From the NCBI RefSeq assembly GCF_001865575.2, contig NZ_CP017562.2, forward strand, positions 1,860,001 to 1,924,000: a stretch of 64,000 nucleotides of DNA. The letters are read 5' to 3'. The notes beneath the pieces were generated by a model. It worked only from the letters and a program-made list of their open reading frames with translations, had not been told where the DNA came from and searched no databases. The position numbers and the translations under genes are program-made. This document shows, piece by piece, positions 23,529 to 31,815 of this stretch (the first letter of the stretch is position 1; each line of letters opens with the position of its first letter). The stretch comes from Paraburkholderia sprentiae WSM5005 (GTDB lineage Bacteria; Pseudomonadota; Gammaproteobacteria; Burkholderiales; Burkholderiaceae).

Positions 23529-25334
23529 TTATCTAGCCGACGCTTGCGCCAGCACAAATTCGACACGGCGATTCGCAAAGCGACCTCCAGCCGTCGCATT
23601 GCTCGCGATTGGCGTCGCTGAACCATAGCCGCGCGCCGTCAAGAGGTCCGGCGTGACACCCGCCTCGATAAAAAAAGCCCGCACCGCGTCCGCACGCTTT
23701 TGCGAAAGCAGCCGATTGGCCTGCTCATCGCCGACGTTATCGGAATAGGCGTTGATGTCGAGTGCCACCGGATGACCATTGTCAGAACATGCCTTAAGCA
23801 GCTGCGCGGACTCGGCAAGGTTCTCTCTCGCGGATAAGGGGATATGCCCACTAGATGCCGCGAAGTCGACGACCTGCAAGTTCAGCACTTTGGCGACATC
23901 CGGACCGATGCACGCATCGCCCGCATTGAGCAGCTTCACCATCGTGCTCAAAAACAACTGCGTGGCGAGATCAACGGCTTTATCCGCACTGAACTGACCG
24001 ATTTCCCAGGACGGACCGAACACATTTTGCAAGCGCTGCTGCCAGCCGAGCGATGTTTTCGCAGCCGCCCCACCAAGCTCGATGCGCTGCGTGTCGATTC
24101 CAATTTCGGCGCCAGGCAAAGCCATCAACGACAAGAGTTCATCGACGTGCGCCAGCCAGTCGGTTGCGCGCAGGCTCGCGTCAACTTTCAGATCGGCGGC
24201 GAAGCGTCCGGCACCAAATTTTCGGTTCAACGCGTCAATAAGCGTTTGCCGCTCCGCATCGCTACTGAGCGTACCCGTTAAAGAAGGTACGCCAGCTTGA
24301 TTGACGCTAAATGCGAGCCTGCCACTTCTTGTGGACGCGTTCGCCGCCAGATTTGAAGCCGCTTCCGATGCAGCATGAGTCCCCGGGGCAAACGCTGCAC
24401 TTCCTGATGCTGCCATCGGTGCGGCCGCGGATCCCTGAGGCACGGATGAAGCCGCATCCGGTCGCGTTACGACGCCAGCCGTGGCCGACGCGATCGAGGG
24501 CGCAACGACGCCATGGGTCGAATCATTCGACGACATGGTCGGCTTAGCCCCCATCCTCTGTCCGTGGAAATGGGCATAGGCGAAAAGGCCGAACTGTGCG
24601 GCCGCCAACACGGCAAACAGCAGCCATATGCCTCTGCGCGAAGACCTCGCTCCGGCTACCGGCGCCGCGACGCCGTGCGGCGCGGCAAGTGCGGAACGTC
24701 GGAGTGCGTTTTCATCTTCAGCCACCGGTTGCATCATATGTGCCGCCGCTGATTCGAGCTTGCCGGCAATCGACCGAGTGAAATCGCCAGCATTATCGAA
24801 TCCGATCGATTCGGCGACGCGATCGGTCAAATGCCGCGATACCACTGGCAACTGATCGCCGAGCAACACAGGCAGTCCGGCCAACGTTCCTTGTTCGAGT
24901 AGAACGTGATGTTTGAGCACGCCGAACAGCACCGAACCGACCAGCGCGGTCATGACATGAGCAGCCTGAGCCGGTATGCCGTTCTGACGCGCGATCGGAT
25001 CACTCGTCAGCGCGATTCGCCTGCCGGTAGCATGCACGAAGAGCGACTCGCCGGTCGTTTCAAGATCCTTGATACTCGACGAAGCACTACACAGCCGCAG
25101 GAATTGCTCTTCGATACGGGCATTCGCTTCGGGCGACGTGACAGCGGAGAATACGGCCCTCACACCATCGGGTGTCGCCGCACCCGCCATCAGCGACGCA
25201 ATCAGCGCGGGACTGGCAAGTGTCGTGACCCTCCCGAGCATTTCCGACGACAGGCCGATTTGCTCCGCAAGACACTGCCGGTTCAAATCGGAAAATACCG
25301 CATCAACTGATTTGACGAGATCGATGCTCTTCAT
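23529..25334 (-). CDS. DUF937 / BON / OmpA-like three-part membrane protein
   Basis: 601 residues from the ATG at 25332-25334 (AAGAGA upstream). Domains in order: residues about 1-200, DUF937-type helical region (SIDLVKSVDAVFSDLNRQCL, then MMQPVAEDENAL as linker); one membrane helix at about 234-255 (GIWLLFAVLAAAQFGLFAYA); a low-complexity Ala/Ser linker; a BON-like segment at about 340-450 (LAFSVNQAGVPSLTGTLSSD); and a C-terminal OmpA peptidoglycan-binding domain with DINAYSDNVGDEQANRLLSQ and ANRRVEFVL. It should be inner-membrane anchored with the OmpA part in the periplasm binding peptidoglycan. Divergent from the OmpA lipoprotein at 25708, with which it may bridge the envelope. Confidence 0.85.
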   Translation of the reverse strand: MKSIDLVKSVDAVFSDLNRQCLAEQIGLSSEMLGRVTTLASPALIASLMAGAATPDGVRAVFSAVTSPEANARIEEQFLRLCSASSSIKDLETTGESLFVHATGRRIALTSDPIARQNGIPAQAAHVMTALVGSVLFGVLKHHVLLEQGTLAGLPVLLGDQLPVVSRHLTDRVAESIGFDNAGDFTRSIAGKLESAAAHMMQPVAEDENALRRSALAAPHGVAAPVAGARSSRRGIWLLFAVLAAAQFGLFAYAHFHGQRMGAKPTMSSNDSTHGVVAPSIASATAGVVTRPDAASSVPQGSAAAPMAASGSAAFAPGTHAASEAASNLAANASTRSGRLAFSVNQAGVPSLTGTLSSDAERQTLIDALNRKFGAGRFAADLKVDASLRATDWLAHVDELLSLMALPGAEIGIDTQRIELGGAAAKTSLGWQQRLQNVFGPSWEIGQFSADKAVDLATQLFLSTMVKLLNAGDACIGPDVAKVLNLQVVDFAASSGHIPLSARENLAESAQLLKACSDNGHPVALDINAYSDNVGDEQANRLLSQKRADAVRAFFIEAGVTPDLLTARGYGSATPIASNATAGGRFANRRVEFVLAQASAR

Positions 25335-25707
25335 TTTTGTTCTCTTGAAATTGCAGCGCTGAAGCGCCTGTGCAAGGCGAGGCGATCTTTTGAGCGTAAG
25401 GTAAGCGCTTTTCGCGAGGCTGTGAAGCACGCGTTAACTCTATTCGGATAACTGACGTAAATCCGCAATGTTTGACAGAACTTCAGATTTGCGTCGCGAA
25501 GGTCTGTGGTTGAATGTTTCGCTAAATCGCTTACCGGAAAATCTCGCCAAACAGGTTCACAAAGTGTGGCAATCAGAAGGCATCAACCCGGCTAGAGTTC
25601 ACGAACTCGCGCGCAGGAGACCAACCAGCAACGTCAAACTTAGCGATGCAACGAACCTGACGTGAATCCCTGTCGACAAAGAAGAATACCGATGAGGTTC
25701 AATATCC
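25335..25707. promoter_or_regulatory. Divergent intergenic region between two OmpA-type genes
   Basis: This 373-base gap should contain the promoters of the leftward DUF937/OmpA gene and the rightward OmpA lipoprotein. A 65-codon frame at 25468-25665 has no homology I recognise and no good ribosome-binding site. No clear operator or hairpin was found. Confidence 0.4.
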
Positions 25708-26436
25708 ATGAAATTTGACACGACACAAAAATTCGGCGCGGCGCTGCTGATTAGCGTAGCGCTTGCGGGATGTTCCGCCGCGTCAGGGCCCACATTCAGT
25801 GCCTACTCGATCAATCTGCCGAATGATCAAAAAGCGTTTCAGGTGAGTTGCGAGGGACTGTTCTCGAGCCAGGACACCTGTTATTCGAAGGCCCGTGAAA
25901 TCTGCGGCAAGAACCCCATGCGTCCGACGCAGGAGATTGCGCCGCTTGCTGCTGCTGGAAGCCATCGCGATGCGCGCACGCTGACATTCCAGTGCGGAAC
26001 AGCGCCTGTCGCGCAGACCGCGCCGCTCACAGCCCCCACGCCGGTGGCTGCTCCCACCGCCGTCACGCAGGTCCCCGCTCCGGCACGCACGCCGCCACAG
26101 AAGCTCTCGTTGAGCGCCGATGCAAATTTTGAACTCGATAAGGCGACGCTCACGACCGATGCTCGTCTGCGCCTCGACGCGCTTATCAAGACTGCCGCAG
26201 GCACGACGTTCGACACCGTCACGGTGAATGGCTATACCGACGCGACGGCATCGAACGCCTACAACCAGAAATTATCGACACAGCGTGCGCAGAGCGTCGC
26301 ACAGTATCTGCAAAGCCGCGGACTGAAGTCGCGGCAATTCGTTGTCAACGGATACGGCAGTGCACATCCAGTTGCGCCGAATACGTCCGCAAGCGGACGC
26401 GCAAAAAACCGGCGGGTGGAGATCGATTTGAACTGA
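25708..26436 (+). CDS. OmpA-family outer-membrane lipoprotein
   Basis: 242 residues. The N-terminus is a lipoprotein signal with lipobox VALAGC, lipidated Cys22. Residues 30-95 form a small domain containing four cysteines, two of them in CEGLFSSQDTC. A Pro/Ala/Thr linker (TAPLTAPTPVAAPTAVTQVP) follows, then a C-terminal OmpA domain from about residue 130: FELDKATLTTDARLRLDALI, VNGYTDATASNAYNQKLSTQ and RAKNRRVEIDL. The family anchors the outer membrane to peptidoglycan. It is transcribed away from 23529-25334. Confidence 0.88.
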   Translation: MKFDTTQKFGAALLISVALAGCSAASGPTFSAYSINLPNDQKAFQVSCEGLFSSQDTCYSKAREICGKNPMRPTQEIAPLAAAGSHRDARTLTFQCGTAPVAQTAPLTAPTPVAAPTAVTQVPAPARTPPQKLSLSADANFELDKATLTTDARLRLDALIKTAAGTTFDTVTVNGYTDATASNAYNQKLSTQRAQSVAQYLQSRGLKSRQFVVNGYGSAHPVAPNTSASGRAKNRRVEIDLN

Positions 26437-26458
26437 TACGATCGCTTGAACCGCTTCT

Positions 26459-26536
26459 TCAACCGGCCTTGGCGTGCCCGTTCACGCCGTGGATCTGGAA
26501 AATGTTCCTGGCGAAGTCAATGCCGCTCGTAGTAAC
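26459..26536 (-). pseudogene. Remnant of an IS110-family transposase N-terminus
   Basis: On the minus strand this stretch reads TSGIDFARNIFQIHGVNG and then stops at a TGA. That closely follows the conserved start of IS110-family transposases (G-x-D-x-A-K-N-x-F-Q-x-H-G). The catalytic remainder is absent, so this is a scar of about 25 codons between the OmpA lipoprotein and the BON gene. Confidence 0.55.
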
Positions 26537-26603
26537 GCTGGTCGACAGGTGGTGGCTTGTTATGGTGGTCGCCTCGCGTTGACTCCGCCGATGCGTGAGC
26601 CCT

Positions 26604-26990
26604 TTACATCCCGCCCAACGGTTTTTGCACGGTCAGCTTGTTGATCACCGAAGTCACCCCGGGAACGCCTTTGGCGATCTCCGCAACCTGATTGACCTGC
26701 GAAGCGTCGGTCACGGTGCCATTCAACGTCACCACGCTACCTCTCGCGGTCACGCTGATATTTCCGGCGCTGATCTCCTTGTGCTTGCCGATCGCGGCAT
26801 ACACCTGCCGACGCAGCGCGCGATTGGCTTTCCTTGCGCTGACAGGCGATGCGGCGTTAGCTTCCATCCCGGGTGTGCCCGGCGTGCCCGAAGGTGCGCT
26901 GGCCGCCTGGCCCGGCTGCGACCATGCGTTGCCGGACGCGGCCAGAATCAATGTGGCAATCGCCAACGCGCGTGCCTGAATGCTTTTCAT
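26604..26990 (-). CDS. BON-domain periplasmic protein
   Basis: 128 residues from the ATG at 26988-26990, which has GGAG 9 bases upstream (a second ATG 12 bases earlier is less well placed). Signal peptide ALAIATLILAASGNAWSQ, a Pro/Gly/Ser linker, then one BON domain: RRQVYAAIGKHKEISAGNIS, then ARGSVVTLNGTVTDASQVNQ and IAKGVPGVTSVINKLTV. BON domains bind lipids or stabilise the envelope, as in OsmY. The gene is 30 bases downstream of the porin and may share its transcript. Confidence 0.87.
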   Translation of the reverse strand: MKSIQARALAIATLILAASGNAWSQPGQAASAPSGTPGTPGMEANAASPVSARKANRALRRQVYAAIGKHKEISAGNISVTARGSVVTLNGTVTDASQVNQVAEIAKGVPGVTSVINKLTVQKPLGGM

Positions 26991-27020
26991 CGAATACTCC
27001 ATTTGTTATTGATCACTTGA

Positions 27021-28166
27021 TCAGAAGCTGTGACGGATGCCGATCATGGCCGCCGTGGTGGACACGCCAGGCGCAACCGGGGCGCCATAGACGATGGTCT
27101 GGTTCATGGTTCCCTTGTTGTCGACGTAACCCACTTGCGCGTACGCCCTTGTGCGCTGGGATAGGTTGTATTCCGCACCCACAGCGATTTCGCTGGAATG
27201 GTTCGCCGAGTTGTTCTTGTCTTTCAGGTAGTAGTACCCGGACGTGATCTTGAAACGCGGATTGATCTGGTAGCCGAGGCCCCCCGAGATCATTTCGAAA
27301 TCCGCGGTGTTGCTATGCGCCGGGTTCTTGCCGGCGCCGTACGAGGCCGACACCGAAAATCCGGCGATCGTGTACATCGCACCAAAATAGTAGAAACGGT
27401 TGTTCGCAAGCCCGGTCGCCGGGATAGCGGGGGCTGCCGGGTAGGTGATCGGATACGGGTTGGTATCGTGGCCGTTGTAATACAGCGCGGACAGATTCAG
27501 ACCGTAGTTCGAATACTTGAGCACGGCCGACTCGCGCGTACCGCCCTGGAAATGACCGGCGACGCCGCCCGGCGCGTACTCGAGCGCAAGCGACGCGCCA
27601 TGGAATTTCGGCGAGTTGTAGACGAGCGCGTTGCTGTCGTACAGCGCGCCAATCGGCGCGTTCGTGCTGGTGCCGGGCCAGCCGGCCGCCTGATTGACGC
27701 CCAGCCACGCGGTCAGAATACTGCCGAAATACTGCGCGCCGCGGACGTCGGTTTCCGCCATCGCGTAGATCATCGGCACGATCTGCCGGCCAGCGTCGAA
27801 GGTACCGAAGGGCCCGGACACGCCGACTGTCGCGAACTGATTGAAGATCGCGGTCACGCCCGGCGTGTCGGACAGGCCGAACTTGCCGTTCGCAGTGTTG
27901 AACGTACCCTGCAGCTTGAAGTTGATCTTGTAGCCGCCGCCGATGTCTTCGCTTCCCTTCACACCCCAGAAGCTCGAATAGATACCGCCGTCCTTCAGCT
28001 GATAAATTTTGCCCGTGTTCGGCGCGTGCGGCAGAAAGGTCGCCGCCGATGTGCTCTGATACAGCAGCCCCGTATCGACTACGCCATAAAGCGTCACCGA
28101 CGATTGCGCATGAGCCGCCGTGGCCAAAACAGCCAACGCGATAGCGCTGCTTGACTTCAATTTCAT
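27021..28166 (-). CDS. Gram-negative porin, Burkholderiales type
   Basis: 381 residues from the ATG at 28164-28166, with a strong GGAGGAG site upstream. Signal peptide MKLKSSSAIALAVLATAAHA, then QSSVTLYGVVDTGLLYQSTS, the standard opening of betaproteobacterial 16-strand trimeric porins. Family marks include GSEDIGGGYKINFKLQGTFN, RQIVPMIYAMAETDVRGA and a C-terminal GIRHSF, with the aromatic end residue needed for BAM-mediated insertion. It is a general diffusion pore. Placed next to the acyl-CoA ligase cluster it may assist uptake of that cluster's substrate, but such porin genes are abundant in this group. Confidence 0.95.
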   Translation of the reverse strand: MKLKSSSAIALAVLATAAHAQSSVTLYGVVDTGLLYQSTSAATFLPHAPNTGKIYQLKDGGIYSSFWGVKGSEDIGGGYKINFKLQGTFNTANGKFGLSDTPGVTAIFNQFATVGVSGPFGTFDAGRQIVPMIYAMAETDVRGAQYFGSILTAWLGVNQAAGWPGTSTNAPIGALYDSNALVYNSPKFHGASLALEYAPGGVAGHFQGGTRESAVLKYSNYGLNLSALYYNGHDTNPYPITYPAAPAIPATGLANNRFYYFGAMYTIAGFSVSASYGAGKNPAHSNTADFEMISGGLGYQINPRFKITSGYYYLKDKNNSANHSSEIAVGAEYNLSQRTRAYAQVGYVDNKGTMNQTIVYGAPVAPGVSTTAAMIGIRHSF

Positions 28167-28304
28167 TGTGTCTCCTCCGCATACCGGCGTTGGCACAAAA
28201 GCCATGCCGCGGTCGCTTCCAGATGATTGGTGGTTATGTGAGCGCCGGGTTCACCCGGTCGCCTTGTTGCGTGAATCGAACTGCGTTGCTGCGACAGCGA
28301 CCCG

Positions 28305-29933
28305 TCAGGCCGGCAGGTAGTAATCCCCGAACTGATCGCGTAACTGGTTCTTGAGCACCTTGCCCGTCGCGCCGAGAGGAACGGTGTCGACGAACACCAC
28401 TGCATCGGGTGTCCACCAGCGCGCGACCCGGCCGTTGAAGAAGGACAGCAGTTCGTCGCTGGCCAGATCGCTGCCCGGCTTTTTCACGACCAGCAGCAGC
28501 GGCCGTTCGTCCCACTTCGGATGCCGTGCGGCGATACAGACGGCCATCGAGACTTCCGGATGCAGATACGCGACGTTTTCGATGGCCGCCGAACTGATCC
28601 ATTCGCCACCCGACTTGATCACGTCTTTGCTGCGATCGGTGATCTGCATGAAGCCGTGCGGGTCGATCGTCGCGATGTCGCCGGTTGGAAACCAGCCGTC
28701 GCACAATGGCGACTCGACGTCGGCGCCGAAGTACTGCTGCGTGACCCAGTGACCGCGCACCTGCAGATCGCCAGCGCTCTCGCCGTCCCACGGCAATTCA
28801 TTACCGTCAGAGCCGACGATCCTCATGTCGATGCCGAACAGCGCGCGTCCCTGCTTCGCCTGAATCGTGTACTGCTCCGCCATCGGCAGCGACTGCTGAT
28901 GCGCCTTGAAACTGCAGACCGTGCCGATCGGGCTCAATTCGGTCATACCCCACGCGTGCAGCACCTCGACCTGGTGGCGCTGCTGGAACGCCTCGGTCAT
29001 CGCGGTCGGACACGGCGCGCCGCCGATCACCGTGCGCCGCATCGACGAGAAGGTCCCGCCCATCGCATCGACATGCGTGAGCAATCCCTGCCACACGGTC
29101 GGCACGCCGGCCGACAGCGTCACGTGTTCCGTTTCGATCAGTTCATAGAGCGACTTGCCGTCGAGCGCCGGCCCCGGAAACACGAGCTTCGCGCCGACCA
29201 TGCAGGCGACGTAGGGCAGTCCCCACGCGTTCACATGGAACATCGGCACGACCGGCAGGATCACATCGCGCGCGGAACAGTTCAGCGAATCGGGCAGCGC
29301 CGCCGCGTAGGTGTGCAGCACCGTCGAGCGATGGCTATACGGCACGCCCTTTGGATTGCCGGTGGTGCCCGAGGTGTAGCACAGCGACGACGCGCTGTTC
29401 TCGTCGAGCACCGGCCACTCGAAAACGTCGTCGTGAAGATCGAGCAGGTCCTCGTAGCACATCAGCATGGCGTTCATGCCGCTTGTTTGCGGCATGTGCG
29501 CGCGATCGGTCATCGCCACGAATATCTTCGGGCTCTTGACCTGCGGCGCGACGCTCTCGATCAGCGGCAGAAACGTCAGGTCGAAGAACACAACACGATC
29601 TTCCGCATGCTCGATGATGTACGCCAGCTGGTCGACGTGCAGCCGCGGGTTCAGCGTATGCAGCACCGAGCCGGAACCCGACACGGAGAAATACAGCTCC
29701 ATGTGACGATAGCCGTTCCACGCGAGCGTCGCGACGCGCTCGCCCCGGGCGACGCCGAGCGTCGACAGCGCGTTGGCCATGCGGCGCGCGCGCTGCGCGA
29801 GGTGCCGATACGAATAACGATGGACGTCCCCTTCCACGCGTCGCGACACGATTTCCTGTTCGCTGTGATGGCGCTCCGCGTGCGTGAGCAGCGCGGAGAC
29901 CAGCAGCGACTGCTGCATCATCAAGCCTTGCAT
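28305..29933 (-). CDS. Acyl-CoA synthetase (AMP-forming fatty-acid/medium-chain CoA ligase)
   Basis: 542 residues from the ATG at 29931-29933 with AGGAGA upstream. ANL superfamily motifs: P-loop-like YTSGTTGNPKGVPYSH, the A5 motif HAWGMTELSPIG, A7-A8 GWFPTGDIATIDPHGFMQIT followed by DRSKDVIKSGGEWIS, and the catalytic Lys in GATGKVLKNQL. It activates a carboxylic acid to an acyl adenylate and then to acyl-CoA. The length and motifs fit the medium- or long-chain fatty acid group. It is the last gene of a leftward run with the Rieske, hydrolase, dioxygenase and quinone oxidoreductase genes (gaps of 10-49 bases), so the substrate is probably the product of that pathway. Confidence 0.92.
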   Translation of the reverse strand: MQGLMMQQSLLVSALLTHAERHHSEQEIVSRRVEGDVHRYSYRHLAQRARRMANALSTLGVARGERVATLAWNGYRHMELYFSVSGSGSVLHTLNPRLHVDQLAYIIEHAEDRVVFFDLTFLPLIESVAPQVKSPKIFVAMTDRAHMPQTSGMNAMLMCYEDLLDLHDDVFEWPVLDENSASSLCYTSGTTGNPKGVPYSHRSTVLHTYAAALPDSLNCSARDVILPVVPMFHVNAWGLPYVACMVGAKLVFPGPALDGKSLYELIETEHVTLSAGVPTVWQGLLTHVDAMGGTFSSMRRTVIGGAPCPTAMTEAFQQRHQVEVLHAWGMTELSPIGTVCSFKAHQQSLPMAEQYTIQAKQGRALFGIDMRIVGSDGNELPWDGESAGDLQVRGHWVTQQYFGADVESPLCDGWFPTGDIATIDPHGFMQITDRSKDVIKSGGEWISSAAIENVAYLHPEVSMAVCIAARHPKWDERPLLLVVKKPGSDLASDELLSFFNGRVARWWTPDAVVFVDTVPLGATGKVLKNQLRDQFGDYYLPA

Positions 29934-29982
29934 CTTTCCGTCTCCTGATTGGTTGTGGCGTCTCATAGCCGGCCTGGCCGTC

Positions 29983-30339
29983 CTACGTTGTCGCGCTGCC
30001 GGCTCGCGCCTGCGAGGGCGTCGCGTTCGGCTCGTCGATACTCACCACCACCTTTGAATCCACTATTCCGACCGGGAAGGTCGTCACACTCAATCCGCCT
30101 GTTCCCGGCATACAGCCGGTGCGCACGTCGAAGCTCAATCCGTGCGCCGGGCAGCGCAACATGCAGCCTTCCAGCTTTCCGCTCGCGAGCGAGGCCCCGT
30201 TGTGCGGACAGGCGTTGTCGACGGCGTGAAGCGTGCCGTCGATGTTGAAAAGCACGATGCTGCGACCTTCGATGAAGGCCAGCTTGCGCTGGCCCGGCGC
30301 GAGCTCGCCGGCAACACCCACCACGCTCTGACGGGACAT
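29983..30339 (-). CDS. Rieske [2Fe-2S] ferredoxin
   Basis: 118 residues from the ATG at 30337-30339 with AAGGAG upstream. The two cluster-binding boxes are intact: C44-P-H46 in NACPHNGASLASG and C63-P-A-H66 in MLRCPAHGLSFDVRTG. There is no membrane segment, so this is a soluble ferredoxin-type Rieske protein of the kind that feeds electrons to an oxygenase. No Rieske oxygenase large subunit or obvious ferredoxin reductase is present nearby, so its partner is either elsewhere or unusual. Confidence 0.92.
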   Translation of the reverse strand: MSRQSVVGVAGELAPGQRKLAFIEGRSIVLFNIDGTLHAVDNACPHNGASLASGKLEGCMLRCPAHGLSFDVRTGCMPGTGGLSVTTFPVGIVDSKVVVSIDEPNATPSQARAGSATT

Positions 30340-30371
30340 CCCAGACTCCTTCTGATCCGGCGCGGGCCGCG

Positions 30372-30938
30372 TCACATCAGTACCAACCGGCGAATCAACG
30401 TCTCGGCCATCGGCCATTCGCCAAAGCCCGCAGCGGGGTTGAGGTGCCCCACTTCGCCGAGATCGACGAAGCGGCTGCCCCAGTCCTGAGCCATGTCCTG
30501 GGCACGCTCGTGCCGCGCGAGCGGATCGTTGCGGCTAGCACCGACGATGCTCGGGAACGGCAGCGGCTCGCGCGGAATCGGCAACCAGCCGTTGTGTTCG
30601 AGCGTATCCAGCTCCGGATAGCCCGCCGGCATCGGCGTTTCGAGGTCCGCGGGCGCCGCGAGCAGCGCACCGTGAATCTCGCGCTTGTGCTGCGCCGCCC
30701 AATGCACGGTGATCATCACACCCGCGCTATGCGCGACCAGAAGTACCGGGCCGTCGATCCTCGCGAGCGCGGCGTCGAGCGCCGCGACCCTGGCCGCGCA
30801 ACTGAGCTTGTCGTGCTCGAGCGGCGGCACCGAGAGCGCTTTCGGCAGCCGTTGCTGCAGCAGGGTTTGCCAATGCTCCGCGACGTGGTCGCGCAGGCCC
30901 GGGACCATCAGAATGGTCGGTGTCAATTCGTAATTCAT
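30372..30938 (-). CDS. RBBP9/YdeN-family alpha/beta hydrolase
   Basis: 188 residues, the normal length for the family. Catalytic triad candidates are S71 in VAHSAG, D138 in GASRNDPLA and H165 in EVGHLNPAAGFGEWP, the last a family signature. The enzyme is a small cytoplasmic serine hydrolase of unspecified substrate. It is located 18 bases after the TauD-type dioxygenase and 32 bases before the Rieske gene, so it is co-transcribed with them. An esterase or thioesterase step is possible. Confidence 0.88.
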   Translation of the reverse strand: MNYELTPTILMVPGLRDHVAEHWQTLLQQRLPKALSVPPLEHDKLSCAARVAALDAALARIDGPVLLVAHSAGVMITVHWAAQHKREIHGALLAAPADLETPMPAGYPELDTLEHNGWLPIPREPLPFPSIVGASRNDPLARHERAQDMAQDWGSRFVDLGEVGHLNPAAGFGEWPMAETLIRRLVLM

Positions 30939-30956
30939 GGGAAGCTACGTGCCAGT

Positions 30957-31805
30957 TCAGTACGGCTTGTCGCCGATAATCCCGGCCCGTTCCATCTTGC
31001 GATGGCACGGCGGGTAGTCCATCACCGCATAGTGCTGGGTGCTGCGGTTGTCCCAGATCGCGATGCTGTTCTTCTGCCAGCGCCAGCGCACCTGGTACTC
31101 GGGGATGTACGCCTGGCTGATCAGATAGCGCAGCAGATCGCCCGCGCCCGGATTCGCGTCCTGTCCGAAACGCACGCGTTCGGGCGTGTGATAGTTCGTG
31201 AAATGGCTGGTGAAGGCGTTCACGAACAGCACCTTCTCGTCCGTCTCCGGATGCGTTCGCACGACCGGGTGCTCGGCGTCCGGAAACTGCGCCTTCAGCG
31301 CGAGACGTTTTTCGATCGGCATCGCGGCACCGAAGCTCGCCTCGATGCTGTGGCGCGCGCGCAGGTCCGCGATCTGCGTCTTCACGTGCGCCGGCAGATT
31401 CTCATAGGCGAGGACCATATTCGCCCACATCGTGTCGCCGCCGACGGGCGGACACTCCACGCAGCGCAGCACGGCGCCGAACTGCGGCGCTTCGCGCCAC
31501 GTGGCGTCGGCATGCCACGCGTTTTCGTAGCGGTCGTTGGGCTGCTCCGGGGTCTTGTAGATGCGCACGAGACCCGGATGCTCCGGATCGCTGCCCGCGA
31601 CCGGATGGTCTTCCAGTTCGCCGAAGCGGCGCGCAAACGCCAGGTGTTCGGCGCGCGTGATGTCCTGGTCGCGCAGGAACAGAACCCGGTGCTTGAGCAG
31701 CGCAGAGCGGATCTGGGCAAACAGGCCATCGTCGTTGATCGCATGGGCGAGATTCACCCCGGTCAGTTCGGCGCCGATCGAGTACGTCAATGGTTCGACT
31801 CGCAT
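30957..31805 (-). CDS. TauD/TfdA-family Fe(II)/2-oxoglutarate dioxygenase
   Basis: 282 residues. The facial triad is visible as H98-x-D100 in NAWHADATW and H258 in NRSTQHYAVMDY, with R269 following to bind 2-oxoglutarate. The family hydroxylates unactivated carbons in sulfonates, aryloxyalkanoates and similar acids, often causing C-S, C-O or C-N cleavage. The substrate cannot be read from the sequence. It is placed between quinone oxidoreductase and hydrolase genes, 10 bases from the former, so it probably performs the initial attack on the compound degraded by this operon. Confidence 0.92.
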   Translation of the reverse strand: MRVEPLTYSIGAELTGVNLAHAINDDGLFAQIRSALLKHRVLFLRDQDITRAEHLAFARRFGELEDHPVAGSDPEHPGLVRIYKTPEQPNDRYENAWHADATWREAPQFGAVLRCVECPPVGGDTMWANMVLAYENLPAHVKTQIADLRARHSIEASFGAAMPIEKRLALKAQFPDAEHPVVRTHPETDEKVLFVNAFTSHFTNYHTPERVRFGQDANPGAGDLLRYLISQAYIPEYQVRWRWQKNSIAIWDNRSTQHYAVMDYPPCHRKMERAGIIGDKPY

Positions 31806-31815
31806 GACTCGCTCC

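Noticed and set aside
25468..25665. 65-codon plus-strand frame upstream of the OmpA lipoprotein
   Set aside because: No recognisable product or ribosome-binding site, and it occupies the divergent promoter region.
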